64,000 bases of DNA from NCBI GenBank assembly GCA_018417955.1, contig JACTVC010000029.1:496001-560000 (forward strand), read 5' to 3'. Under the pieces are notes generated by a model. The model saw only the letters and a program-made list of their open reading frames with translations, did no database searches and was not told where the DNA came from. Shown in pieces: positions 21,577 through 32,996 of this stretch. The position numbers and the translations under genes are program-made. Within the stretch, counting starts at the first letter, position 1, and the number at the start of each line of letters is the position of its first letter. Source of the stretch: Laccaria trichodermophora. Lineage: Eukaryota; Basidiomycota; Agaricomycetes; Agaricales; Hydnangiaceae.

Positions 21577-24500
21577 CCGACCCCGAAATGTAGATGATTA
21601 CTTAATCCACAAGTAGTTGGCTGTGTTTACACGCTGCACAGCATGGACACCCCGTGCGAACTTGCTGATATGTCCACGGCTCATGGCACAAATGGATATC
21701 TTCTTTCCATCTAACTACCATCTAACAACATCAACTCTGTATCAGGTCATTTCTGTATCTAATTCATATCTTCTGAGTCTGATCTCAAGTTACTTAGTGC
21801 TTCTTTGTGATCTAATTTGATCTGGTTCCTGTAGTCAAATTCAGATCACCTGACATCCATGTATGCATTGCCCTCTTTCTCCTTCTTAGGTTCTAATTTG
21901 CACCTTTAGTCAATTTGAATTTTCCTTGAGCTATGCCTTCTGACCCTGATCTTCTGGCTGCAAAAAAGGCTAGAAGAGCTGGGAAAAAGCGTGCTGACAA
22001 TGTTCAGAAATACCAATCACAAAATTCTGGTAAGTTCTATAAATCTTTCTTATTTTCTTTGACAAAACAATTGTTAGCTTCTGAATTATATTCTCAATCT
22101 GATGGGGCAGGGCCTTCAAGGGTAGTACAACACACAGGTGTGTATTGTCTTCTATAAAGTGCAAAAATATGGATTGTTTAATATTTTTAGTTGTTCCTAA
22201 TTTGCCCATGCAGAATGCTGGAGCTGGGCCTTCTCGGATTCATTTACCTGACCCTTCTCAGCCTCAAACTTTGACTCAGATTCTTGCCCCCTCAATTGAT
22301 CATGTCAACCTTCAGGCTGGAGTCCAGGCTAACTTAGAAAATACAAATGTGCAGGTCCATTTCCCTCCTGCCAGAGGTAAGAAAATATTCTTATTGTTAC
22401 TTTTTATAAACTGTTACTATTTTTCAGCAACACCACAAACACCAAGAGTTCCATCTCAAAGCCCACACTCAAGTCGTACTCCCACAACACCAGCAACTCG
22501 AGAGCAACATACTAAGTGAATTTCTCGAAGGGTTACACCTCCATCTCTTCAACCAGCGGATGATGATGATGATGACATGCTAGGTGATACTAACCTACAA
22601 ACTCGTCTTTTTCAGTCAGAGATTGCTGAACTTCAGACTCCACTTAGAGATGTGTTTGATCAGTTAGGTCAACCTGGCTTTTTACCACCTGAAGGGACTT
22701 TCCCACCAGCCAACATAACTGGTGCACATCTACCTTCTGCCCTTCGTGAGATTCCTTCTGTGAATGGAGCACTTCCTGCTATTTCTGGTGCTGATGAGGC
22801 ACCTTCTGTTGCTGCTGAGACTTTTGTTGCTGGTGTTAATATTGCTGCTGCTGGTAATGCCCCTGCTGCTGATGGCAATGCTTCTGCTGCTGTTGATGAG
22901 CAACCTCAGCCCCCTGCTATAAATTTAGTATATCATCCACCTGCTCAGGTTATTGCAAATGTGAGACATCCATTACCCCACCAGCCAGGTAGACATTATG
23001 CACGAGAGGTACATCCTCGAGATCCAAATAAGCTTTGGTGTACTACTGGATCTCACTGGGTTCAACAGGCTGTCTTTGGTCAGCTAAACACATGTGAAGC
23101 TTGCAGAAGAAATGCTCAATTACGTAATGCTCGAAATAGACAGAGGAGAATGAATATTGCTGCAGAACAACAGATAGCTGATCAGATTGACAATCTGGCC
23201 CAACAAAATCCTATTGGGGTGCCTGCAACTGTTGGTCTAGAACCTGCTCCTGTAGGTTCTCCTCCTACTGGGGATCCAAATCCTGCTCCTGATGCTAGAG
23301 ATAACCCTGATGAAAATCCACCTCCTAATATTCCAATGCCAGAGATCTTAAATCCACTGGATGAATTGGCTGTGTCTCCTGAAGAAAAGGCTAGGTTAGA
23401 TCTGGTTCGCCAGAAACTGATGGAAATCAGGCTGGAGCTATGTGAATTTTGCCATGAAAAATGGTTTGATCTAAATGTTCAGAATGGTCAATGCAAAAAG
23501 TGCAAAAAAAATGATAAATACAAGCCAATCAATAAGATGTATCCGGGTGTTGTTTCTCCACATTTACCTGAACTTACTCAAATGGAGGAAATGCTTATTG
23601 CTCCAATTCATGCATTAGTGCAGCTCTGGCAAGTTCGTGGTGGTCAGTATAAATACACTGGGCACATCTGCAACTTTCCACGAGAAAATGCAGTATTTCA
23701 TGGAAGAGTACCTTTGCTACCAGAGGATTGTGATGTCCTCATCATGCGATGTAAAGGGTCTGATGAAATCACTAATGAAGAAGTGTATCAAGATTTTCGT
23801 GTACGTCGTCATGTAGTGCAACAGTGGCTGGAGTATTTGAAGGAGCATCATGCTACATTTCAGTCAAGGGCAGTTGTTATAGACTATGACCAGTTATACC
23901 AGTTACCAGAGGATGGTTCAGTACATCACCGTTTGCGATCTATTGAGGCTCAAGATTTGGATGAACCTGCAGAGGATTCAGGTCCACTTCAAAACAATGA
24001 TGAGACAGGTGGTGGTAATGCAGATAATGCAAATAATGAGAACCCACCCTTATTCTCAAGAGGTTTTGTTCCCAATGTCAATAGTGGAAGAACAGAGCTG
24101 CAAGAACTACAAGCAGCAGCATTCAATACAGATGCTCCTTTTGTGCTTACTATGCCAAGTGTCCGGGGAACACCAATTAATGAGAATAGTGGTAGAGCAA
24201 TTGCAATTGATGCCTTTCCATCACTGTTTCCAACAGGAAAGGCTGATTTCACTGAAAACCGAGAAATCTCTGTAACAATGGAAGAATGGGCTGCTCATCT
24301 TCTGCGTTTAGAAGATGGTCGTTTTGCACATCATCCAAGATTTCATTATTGGGCTTTAAATACTATCATGAGAAAAACTGCAAAGAAGGCATCATCTTGG
24401 TATCTAACAACTCACAAAGATGACAGGCAGTTGACTGTAGAGGATATTCGTGATATGCTCAACACTGGTGATGGACAAAGATTGGCTCAACGTGTTTCCC

Positions 24501-27500
24501 ATGCAGCAGATAACTTGCCAGGTTCGAAGCCCTTTTGGGCAAAAACACAACGGGAGTTGATTGCTCAGATAAGATCTCCAGAGTGCTTATCACCACATGT
24601 ATTCTTCACTGTATCATCAGCAGATATTCAGTGGCCTGATATGCATCAGCACATGCCAAACTATATACCAGGTCAAGGAGAAGAGGCTCACTCTTACAGA
24701 ACAAGAATGAAGGATTTAAATGAAAATCCTGCAATTGCAAGTTATTACTTTCAAAAGAGATGGAGTATCTTTTTTGAGCACTATATAAAGCCAACATTCA
24801 AAGTAAAGGATTGGTGGTGGAGATTTGAGTGGCAACATCGTGGAAGCAGTCATATACATGGATTTTTTTGGATGGAAGAGGCCCCACAGATTGAAAGTCT
24901 AGATACAAGTAATCCAGATGACATAGCAAGATTTATCACTTTCTGGGATAAATATGTATCAACTTGGCACCCAGACAAATCAGTTCCTCCAGCAGCAATT
25001 CATCCATCTGCTCAACTGTTTCCTACTTTACAGGATACAAAACTTGAATTGGCTGAAATGTTAAACCATTTCCAGCGTCATAGAAAATGTCAACCAGGAT
25101 ATTGTGAGAGAAGGAAAAAGGAAACAGGAGAGACTTTTTGTCGCTTTGGCTTTCCAAAGCAATGCAGAGAACAATCTGAATTTGCAAAAGAGGCAGGCCG
25201 AGATTTTTCTGAATTCCATACAAAGCGTAATGATGAAATTTTAAATTCTCATAATCCTGGATTTATCTTAGGTTGGAGGGCAAATATTGATTTTCGCCCA
25301 GTAATTAATAAAGAGGCTGTAATAGCTTATGTAGCTAAATATGCCAGTAAGGGTGAAACAACATCCTCTAGCTATGAACAAACATTGCAAGCAGCCATTA
25401 GTCGGTTAAAAGATGATGATGCTGCAGGGATAGCTTATCAAAAAATGCTGTCTACTTTTTCTTCTGAGCATGATATATCTGGTCAAGAAACTTGCCATAT
25501 TCTGCTGGGGTGCTCTCTAGTAGAAAATTCAAGAGTATATAGAAGTCTCTGTGTTTCCCCTACAACACAGGAAGCAGTAGACTTTGGAAGATCATCAACT
25601 GAGCGTGTTGGGCTTGTGGAACGATATAAAAAGAGGCCTACAGAAGGTGCAGGTTCAATGCAAGATGTAACTCTTCTAGAGTTTGCAACCCACTGGGATT
25701 GGAGAGGTAATAAGTATACAAGAAGAGGGAAACGGGGTGGTTTGCCCTATATTGTGGGTGTATGGCCAAGATACAGGCCAGATCATGAGGATGAAGATGA
25801 GTATGAAGATTATTGTTATGCAAAAATGATTCTACACCATCCTTTTAAAACTCAAGAGGATCTTTTGCATGGATTTGATAACTGGAAAACTGCCTATGAG
25901 ACTTCCTGTCTTGGCTTTAATCATTTACACATAGATGATACACTACCTAGATCTTTTGACCCACAAGATCCAGATCCAGATGCTGATTCAGAAAATGAAG
26001 ATGTTCCAAATGACCATGAGGATGAGAATTTTGTAGCTGACTGGATGCGAGAGGCTGGCAGACGCCCCAATGAAGCAGTAGAGTCTGCAATCAATAATCT
26101 CGGATTGAGAGATATGGACTTGGAACATGATTGGTTTGAAAATTCTCCATCTCAGTTAGTCATAAATGCTGCATCAACTTGGCTAGCAGATCAGGTCAAA
26201 GAATCTCCTAATGATGATGTGCAAACACTGCCAGATGCAGACTATGCACACTTAAAAGGAGAACAAAGACTAGTGTTTCTTCAGGTCATGGCTTGCTTCA
26301 AAAAGTTGAAGAATCTAAATGGAGATGATGAGCCTCCTCCATTGAGAATAAATGTTGATGGTACAGCTGGGACAGGAAAATCCTTCCTAATCTGGGCAAT
26401 TTCTCATGCACTGAGGGACTTGTATGCACAGGATTTGAATGGTAAAGATCCAATGGTCAGACTTGCCCCTACTGGCATCTCTGCTTTTGGTATTCGTGGG
26501 TGGACTATAAATTATGGGTTGGGAATTCCTGTAAAGGGGCAATTTGTGCAACTTGGTCAAAATCGTTTACAGAGACATCAAACACGATGGAGACAAGTAA
26601 AATTACTGATTCTGGATGAAAAATCAATGGTTGGAAGAACCCAGATGGGTCGATGTGATCGTCGTTTACGCCAAGGGTTCCCAACAAAAGTGAATCAGAT
26701 CTTAGGGGGACTTTCTGCAATATTCTTTGGGGACTTTGCTCAACTGCCACCAATTGGTGATACACCACTGTATTCTACAACAACAATTAGAAATCAACAT
26801 TCCTTGACTATGGAAGGAAGAAGAGTGTTTGAATCATTTAACCAGTCAATTACTTTGAGTAGAATATTTCGACAGGAGGGAGAGGACCCAGAGCAGGTCA
26901 GGTTTCGAGATGCACTACTTCGTTTGAGAACATATTCAACTACTCAAGAGGACTATGACTTGTTTGCAACAAGATTCTGGGATAATCTAACAGCAGAAGA
27001 GAAAAATAAACACAAAGATGTTTTACATCTTCTTCCAACTCATGCTTCAGTTTTAGAATGCAACCATCGCCAGCTTGCAGCATTGGCAAAACCAGTCATT
27101 AAATGTAAAGCAAAACATAATTGCCCTGCAGCTAAAAAGGCATCAGACGAGGATGCAGATGGGTTGGAGCCAGAGATTCTTTTGGCTGAAGGTGCTCGTA
27201 TAATGATCACTCGAAACTTATGGACAGCCAAAGGTTAGAAAAGAATCTTTTCATACTAAAGACTGAACTCACTAGCATATCACAGGTTTAGTTAATGGTG
27301 CACAAGGCACAATAAAAAGAATCTTATTTAATAGTGGTGCAAACACAAAAACTGACCTTCCTGCAGTGGTATTTATCCAATGTAATGGATATTCTGGTAA
27401 GTACTTAGTAATTGTGTTTAAAGATTGAAATCACCTTAAATTTTTGTCCTCTAGGCCCACAAACACCTGGGTGGGAAGGGATTGATCCCACCTGGATTCC

Positions 27501-27933
27501 AATTACCCCAGTAACAGCACGTTGGGAAGACAAGACAGAAAAAACCCTTTCACGAACCCAGCTTCCATTTGCTTTGGCCTGGGCAATTACAATTCACAAA
27601 AGCCAAGGGTTGACTCTGATTGAAGCTTCAATTGATCTGGGTCCTAGAGATTTTGCACCTGGATTGGCATTTGTAGCAATATCTCGCATCAAATCACTAA
27701 AAGGCTTAGCGTTTCGAGCACACTTTCCATTGAGTCGCCTGCAACGAGCAGCAGAAACTCCTACTATGAAATTGCTCAAAGAGGATAACATACGTCGTGA
27801 AGCCCTGGGTTTTACATTAAACACTTATGGCATGGATTTGTCTGAGTATATATTTTATGATTAAAATATGCTAGATTACTTATTACACTTGCGGGCTGTG
27901 GGCCATTGCTTCGCATGGCATTACGAGTCCTGG
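21577..27933 (+). mobile_element. Helitron carrying Rep/helicase gene
   Basis: The 3' end is readable: stem GCCATTGC / GCATGGC with loop TTC (27,902-27,919), ten bases, then CTGG at 27,930-27,933 followed by T. That is the standard Helitron order of subterminal hairpin, CTRR end and T of the target. The 5' end (expected TC after A) is not resolved; the start given is only the nearest upstream element end. A GC-rich stretch near 21,625-21,680 could be part of the 5' terminal region. The DNA is more AT-rich than the flanking gene blocks, and composition changes back at the 3' end. Confidence 0.7.
21933..27864 (+). CDS. Helitron Rep / PIF1-type helicase
   Basis: The transposase of rolling-circle (Helitron) transposons. 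Main exon up to 27,233, then 27,286-27,396 and 27,455-27,864 (TAA). Counting from Met at 22,577: Cys pairs near residue 175 (CEACRRN) and 295 (CEFCHEKW, CKKCKK); Helitron-type Rep region about 565-930 with the HUH motif HRGSSHIHGFFW (about 755) and the two catalytic Tyr in VIAYVAKYASKG (about 915); PIF1 helicase from about 1230 with Walker A GTAGTGKSF (about 1262), LILDEKSMVG (about 1347) and GDFAQLPP. The last exons give the C-terminal helicase motifs (LPFALAWAITIHKSQGLTL, LAFVAISRIK). N-terminal exons start at ATG 21,933 (SDPDLLAAKKARRAGKKRAD), but joining them needs guesses. An in-frame TGA at 22,517-22,519 sits upstream of Met 22,577. All catalytic motifs are intact. Confidence 0.88.
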
Positions 27934-29350
27934 TTTTATATGCCTACTGATCGCATCAACCTCATTTTCCCACCCATTTCACCCCACTCCCAATTCTGAG
28001 TTCTCCACCACTCTTATTCCAATCCTCGTCTTTGTCTTTCTCATTCCTCGGCGGTTTACCCTCTTCGTGGTTGGACTCGACTTTCTTGCATGTTGGCTTT
28101 ATCTGTCACCTATATGGTTCGCATCAAAGGAATGAAGTCCACTCAGCCTGGTGTTGAAGGCATCTATTACTAGGCGATGGGCAGTGCTTCGATTAAGCAC
28201 CGCGTCTTCATGAATTCATAGAGCTGCGTGCATCCCTCAAGAGTTTCTTGGACGTTGAGGTGTGTAGTGAACTCCCTGGATGCAGAAGCATCAGCTGACA
28301 ATCTTTTGGGTAGTAGTCATGGCAGATTTAGCGCATCGACAAGTCCCAGCACCCCTCAGTCACCGAAAACAGAATACCATATGTGACCTATCTTTTCTCA
28401 TTTCGTCTTCCCAACCCTTCCAATATCACCGTCTCTCGCAGTCAATACTCAGACTGGCCGGTCCGTCGTCGAATAAGCGACAGTGTCTAAAGCTGCCAAT
28501 TGTGTTCGTTTCAACGCCTTTTATAAAATCTGCAACTAATTCAGTTGGAATAGAGATTATTTGGAGGCAGAGTTTGACATGGTAGATTTGGTTCCTCAAG
28601 AATTCGTTAGTGCAGATGTTTTGAGGGACAGACGGAACTTAGAGCAGTTGATTGATTCGACGGTGGAGAATCTGATAAAGGGATACTTTGGGGAGACCTT
28701 TAGGTAAGATTGTCTTCTTTCCGTCATGTCGGTTACTAATGATTTTACATGCAGCTTGCTTTATATCACTTTAAGCATGTTCCCCCCACCACTTTCTCCT
28801 CTTCTCCTCACCTTCTTTCCCTCCCAATGAGCAAACCCACCGATGAATACTAATAACTCCAAGACCATGACCAATTATGCCCGGCTCGAGGAAATACGTC
28901 TTTTCTTGCCAGAGCTGAGATTCTCAATAAATTGCTCATGCCTTTCATGACATCGTACCCTCAGCTGTTCCTTCCCCTGAGTGGGGTGACGCAAGTCCCA
29001 CAACATGCGCTGTTAAGTGCATATTAAGCATTGATTGGCTTCCTGTGGCAGGAAGAGACAATCCCGTTGTTCCTGGATGACCATGTTCGCATATATCCAA
29101 GAAAGGGGAGAGTTCAAGTTGCTATCAGTGCAAGTAAGCTACTCTACTCACTCCTCTCGAGTCTCGTCTGACCTCGTCTAACCATCTTCAGAGACTGTGC
29201 AATGACGATCGGCTCCAGATCGTCAACACTCTTTTAAGGTTGTACAGAGGACTCAGAAGGGTGAATCAAAGTCAGTTAGAGTGGAGAGGCCGGACCTGGG
29301 AAGACTGCACTCCCTTTTTTTAGATTAACCGGGGGAGTGTTAGACTCTAT
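27934..29350. other. Region with unrecognised coding fragments
   Basis: Mostly non-coding. A coding-like exon at about 28,560-28,703 (DYLEAEFDMVDLVPQEFVSA ... LIKGYFGETF) ends at GTAAGA. A second at about 29,079-29,133 (FAYIQERGEFKLLSVQ) splices to about 29,192-29,325 (RLCNDDRLQIVNTLLRLYRG, LEWRGRTWEDCTPFF, stop). They may be pieces of one gene; the family is not recognised. Confidence 0.3.
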
Positions 29351-30379
29351 TATTGGAAAAATAAAAACATGGGCATGCTCAAGCATTCGATTCTGGAATT
29401 AGTGGATGAATGAACGAACAAATGAGCAAAAAAAAGGTCAATTCGGCGCTTTGGGTGTTGCTAATAACTTTATTCCTTCTGGTGTGGTAAGAAACGGTTA
29501 CATCTAGATTGAGTTGGGTACACAAAGACAACGTTTGCAGATGATGTTGATGACAAAGTTGTAAGTGTCTCTGGGGGGTAGGGCAAATACGACGATGACA
29601 CAAATGACCCCGGGCCAGCCCTCGGAAGTAAGCAGGCAGTGAAGGTGCATTAATCCTGCCAGTGGCGCTTGATAACGCAACCTTGCTAAATGGTAGGATA
29701 CCCTCTGCCATGGGTGCTAGGTTGACCCTTCCCTGTGAGAATGACTAGAATGTAACTCCAGCGTTGCTCCAGCGTCAACTTCGGCGACCTTCCTATGCAC
29801 TGTCTTTCTGACAGGACCAACCAAACAGTGACAAATTTTGAACTGAAAAGTGGACATCCACTTTTCAGTTCAAAATTTGTCACTGTTTGCCCCAGATCGT
29901 TCCGCCTTTCTCTTCTGCTTCATTCGCCAATTTGTCTCTTGAAGTTGAGGAATGGTAGTGGAAGTACATATCTGTCCGGACGCTTCTAGCTGTGTCTTTG
30001 CTGACACACTGTGAAACTTTTCTCTCTCACTTAGTGATCCGGGCTTTCTGGTGTCTCGTGACGACGATGTGAATGATGGAGGGGGAGTACCGAGTTCTTG
30101 TGGCCACTTATTCCACTGTTCCCCTGTCATTGACGGTTGAGGCTTACAGTACGTGCCTCCTATGTTTACCACATTCAGGGCACACATCACCTGATTGTGC
30201 AGCCTACAGTTTGTCCGCCAAGCTGTTGTCCCCTTGAACTCAGCTCACGCATCTCTGGAATATTGCTGAACAACCTGTTTGGTATGACAAACTGTTACCC
30301 TCGCATCTACGTCCACAATTTCAAGTACAGCCGCTATGCACAAGACCGTCATGGTGACAACAACCCAAAATGTTGGGTT
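29351..30379. repeat. Duplicated segment 29.76-30.31 kb, with flank
   Basis: The part 29,760-30,310 matches 39,930-40,155 plus 41,566-41,760; the second copy is split by a 1.4 kb insertion. It contains the palindrome listed separately. 29,351-29,760 shows no gene. Confidence 0.6.
29822..29889. repeat. 68-base perfect palindrome
   Basis: Two 33-base arms (29,822-29,854 and 29,857-29,889) are exact reverse complements around a CA spacer. The arms begin CAAACAGTGACAAATTTTGA. A second palindrome of the same design is at 39,984-40,051. Confidence 0.95.
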
Positions 30380-31254
30380 CTGGAGTCAGTATCACGTCCA
30401 CCAGCACCTCGACTCCATACGACCACAACGCCTACCACTCAGCCAGTTACGATCACCGTCACGAAGTCGACTACACTCCCCCCTACAGCCAAAACTCGGA
30501 CTAAGGTCATGTCACCTCTGGGATCTTGGTCGCGACAACGAGCACCACCATAACAACACTCACAATTACCCCTACAACAGACCCAGTCACAGTCACTACT
30601 ACCACGACATCCACTATACTACTCACAACCACTAAGTGTAGGACCACAACGATTACAACAACGGTCACATCTGGTCAACCCCCTTCTAATGCCAGTACAA
30701 CCACAGCCACCACCACCAACACTTCTTTGCCGGTTATGGTCATGGTTAGTATCACCACCACTCTCACTCCTACTGGTGTACAATCATCCCAACTTCTTTG
30801 CCTCGCACTTGTCTTCTCGATTTCTGATTTTTACTTCTTTGGTTTAGATTCGACTGCAGCTCAACGACACAAGATTGCTAGAGGCACCACGGGTTCACCT
30901 TTCAGGCACGAACTTCTGTTTGGATGCTGGCTGGTGTAAGTTGGCTTTTTTCAACACTTCCATTTTGCCCTTGAAAATTAACATGGATATGGGTTCTAGC
31001 CAACCTCTTCGGCAATGGCAACAGGTTGAAAATCTGGCAATGCATTGATTCCATCCCAGCTCAAATATGGGACTACAACGAACCAGATTCAGATCCAGCT
31101 CTGTGCGGCGGCGATTAAAAAGAGTACGTCCTCTTCATTTCGATTTGTGTTCTTCCTGAAATTCAACACGCATCAGCCACCCAATGCGTTGACCTCCCCA
31201 ACAGAAATGGCCTGCAAACCTTCCCTGGAAATGGGACCTGGACCAATATGTCTT
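30380..31254 (+). pseudogene. Relic of a Thr-rich linker plus ricin-B-type beta-trefoil protein
   Basis: A Thr-rich low-complexity stretch (30,400-30,790; TTTPTTQPVTITVTK, ATTSTTITTLTITPTTDP) is followed by exons at 30,848-30,935 and 31,000-31,110. They read RLQLNDTRLL, SGTNFCLDAGW, then GNRLKIWQCIDSIPAQIWDY: the QxW-type repeat of beta-trefoil carbohydrate-binding domains. A last piece (TQCVDLPNRNGLQTF) is near 31,175. Linker frames do not connect cleanly and a stop closes the last piece, so the gene looks dead. In this family such a C-terminal domain would bind glycans of a secreted protein. Confidence 0.55.
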
Positions 31255-32329
31255 AAAGGGCAGCAGATATCTAGGAGGGTACTTTGTTAGAGAGATATGG
31301 ACCCAATTAGCGAATTTGCGCCCCTGTGATCTTGTTTTTTCCTAATTTTACTAATGTCATCGTCTTGTGACTGTCTTTGTGTTTCCTTGCATAGTTATGA
31401 TCCAACTACTACTCGTTTTTTTATTCAGTTTCTCTTCGCGGCCGTTGTTGTGCGTTTAATTTGGGCTGTCGACCACGCATCAGACTGCTCTGATCAGGCA
31501 GCTTTCGGATGGGTTGAGGAATAGGTGGTGGACCCTTCACTTGTGTTTTGTTTTAGGGCTATGTGCACTTTTGAGATTCCGCCTCAAACTCTAATCCCAA
31601 AACGGGAAGCCACACAGAAACAAACAAACAAACCGGTGTTTGGCGTTGCACATTTGTACTTGCCCGCCCTCCATGGTTCCAACTCGACGACGACTACTTA
31701 CAGGAGCTCGCCAGCCTCATTCCCTATACGATCTCCCTCGTAAAGGTATGTCTTTGTTTTCCCCATATCCACTACTGCTACTAACAAGCATTCTTTCAGC
31801 CACAGCCTGAGATCATGAATTGACAAAACCCTCACAACGAAAACCCGCCGCCACAAATACGAAACCCTAGCCCCTCACCATTGCGCGATGTTGTAGAATG
31901 AACCACCGGGAAGAACACTACAGTGCGAGCAACATTTCGCCTCAAGCGGTGGGTCGTGAGGCGTTGAGCGAAGAGGAGCTCCTTGTGGAACGCCGAGTTG
32001 ATGGGCGAGACTGGTAGATAGAGCAGTTGAATGCCCAACTGCAGGCGCGTCTCCTACAAGCCATTTAGATCATCATTCCATGGCGGCATCAATGGTCCTC
32101 GTATTGTTAAAGATACACCCTGTATACATTAGTTGCAGCAGAATACTAGGATTTCTGCTTAAAGATGTTGTTCCTCTTCTCTTTTGCTTCTCTGTAACCT
32201 CCTTTCTTAAGGCTGCAAGGCAACATAAAATATCTTGTATTCAAATAAACCCAGTGCCCCACAGGACTTTGACAAATAGCTAAAGCGCATTTCTAAAAAT
32301 AAGGCAGCTTCCGTTTTGGGATTAAAGTT
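31255..32329. other. No clear gene
   Basis: Short open stretches only. Near 31,896-32,068 a plus-strand frame (NHREEHYSASNISPQAVGRE) is closed by TAG and then continues (IEQLNAQLQARLLQAI), so it may be a small relic. Confidence 0.3.
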
Positions 32330-32364
32330 TGAGGCGGAAAGTGAACAACTGGTAGACTCGCTAG

Positions 32365-32519
32365 CCAGTCGTTCTGAGGTGTTTGGCATTTGTTGTGGCT
32401 TTGTTGTGGGTCAAACATCAGGTGGACTGCGAAAAATAAGAACACCTCAGAACGACTGGGACAAACGAACACAGTTTGGCAGGGACCCTTGCGTGTGACG
32501 CTGACTTAGAGAAATTTCC
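32365..32519 (-). repeat. Left terminal inverted repeat with terminal hairpin
   Basis: CTGGGACAAACGAACA (32,456-32,471) and the next roughly 48 bases match the right end in inverted orientation with scattered differences. Outside it is a hairpin with perfect 19-base arms: CCAGTCGTTCTGAGGTGTT (32,365-32,383) and its reverse complement (32,441-32,459). The last bases of the inner arm overlap the repeat. Confidence 0.75.
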
Positions 32520-32690
32520 GCGAACATTCACCCACCTCAAAACTCCCATCCGAAACATCACAAAAAAAAGTTTTTCTGGCTACATCTTTAGATAGATTAT
32601 TTGATTCAAATAATGTGAATACAGTAGAGTTGAAAAAATAGATTTTTTTTGACACCTTGCGAGGATTGAGGACTGCGGCTATGACAACAT

Positions 32691-32990
32691 TTGTCTGACA
32701 ACTCAAATGACTTTGCTACTCTGTCCTCAACTGCAATGAGTACTACAGGTCACGCAAATAAATTTCTTGAAGTAGACGTTGCCCAGGAGCATCTCAATTA
32801 CTGGATGAAGGTAAGTACGTCACGTCTACAAGGCAGGTGCAGAATGACACCTGTCCGCAAAGCAGAGATGGCGCTTCTGTAAACCCGGGCCGGCAATTCC
32901 CAACTCCCCTAATCCGAGTCCACCCCTTGAGAATCCAGCAGTGACCCCAGGTGAAGACGATGGCGAAGGCATTTGATAGTGAAATGGGCA
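32691..32990 (+). pseudogene. C-terminal fragment of a DUF6589 gene
   Basis: Reads NKFLEVDVAQEHLNYWMK followed by a GTAAGT donor, matching SFVEIDLVQEHLNFWIK and the intron at the same place in the full gene (38,140-38,178). The stretch 32,880-32,990 matches the tail region at 38,630-38,720 (…LSPPLENPA type, out of frame here). Only the end of the gene remains. Confidence 0.65.
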
Positions 32991-32996
32991 TTGGGT

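Noticed and set aside
22513..22562. A short intron (GTGAAT...CAACCAG) that would remove the Helitron TGA
   Set aside because: Joining these sites gives an immediate new stop (GGA TGA), so it does not restore the frame.
28280..28585. A 101-codon plus-strand frame as a gene
   Set aside because: No start context, splice sites or composition support, and its end overlaps a better coding frame in another register.
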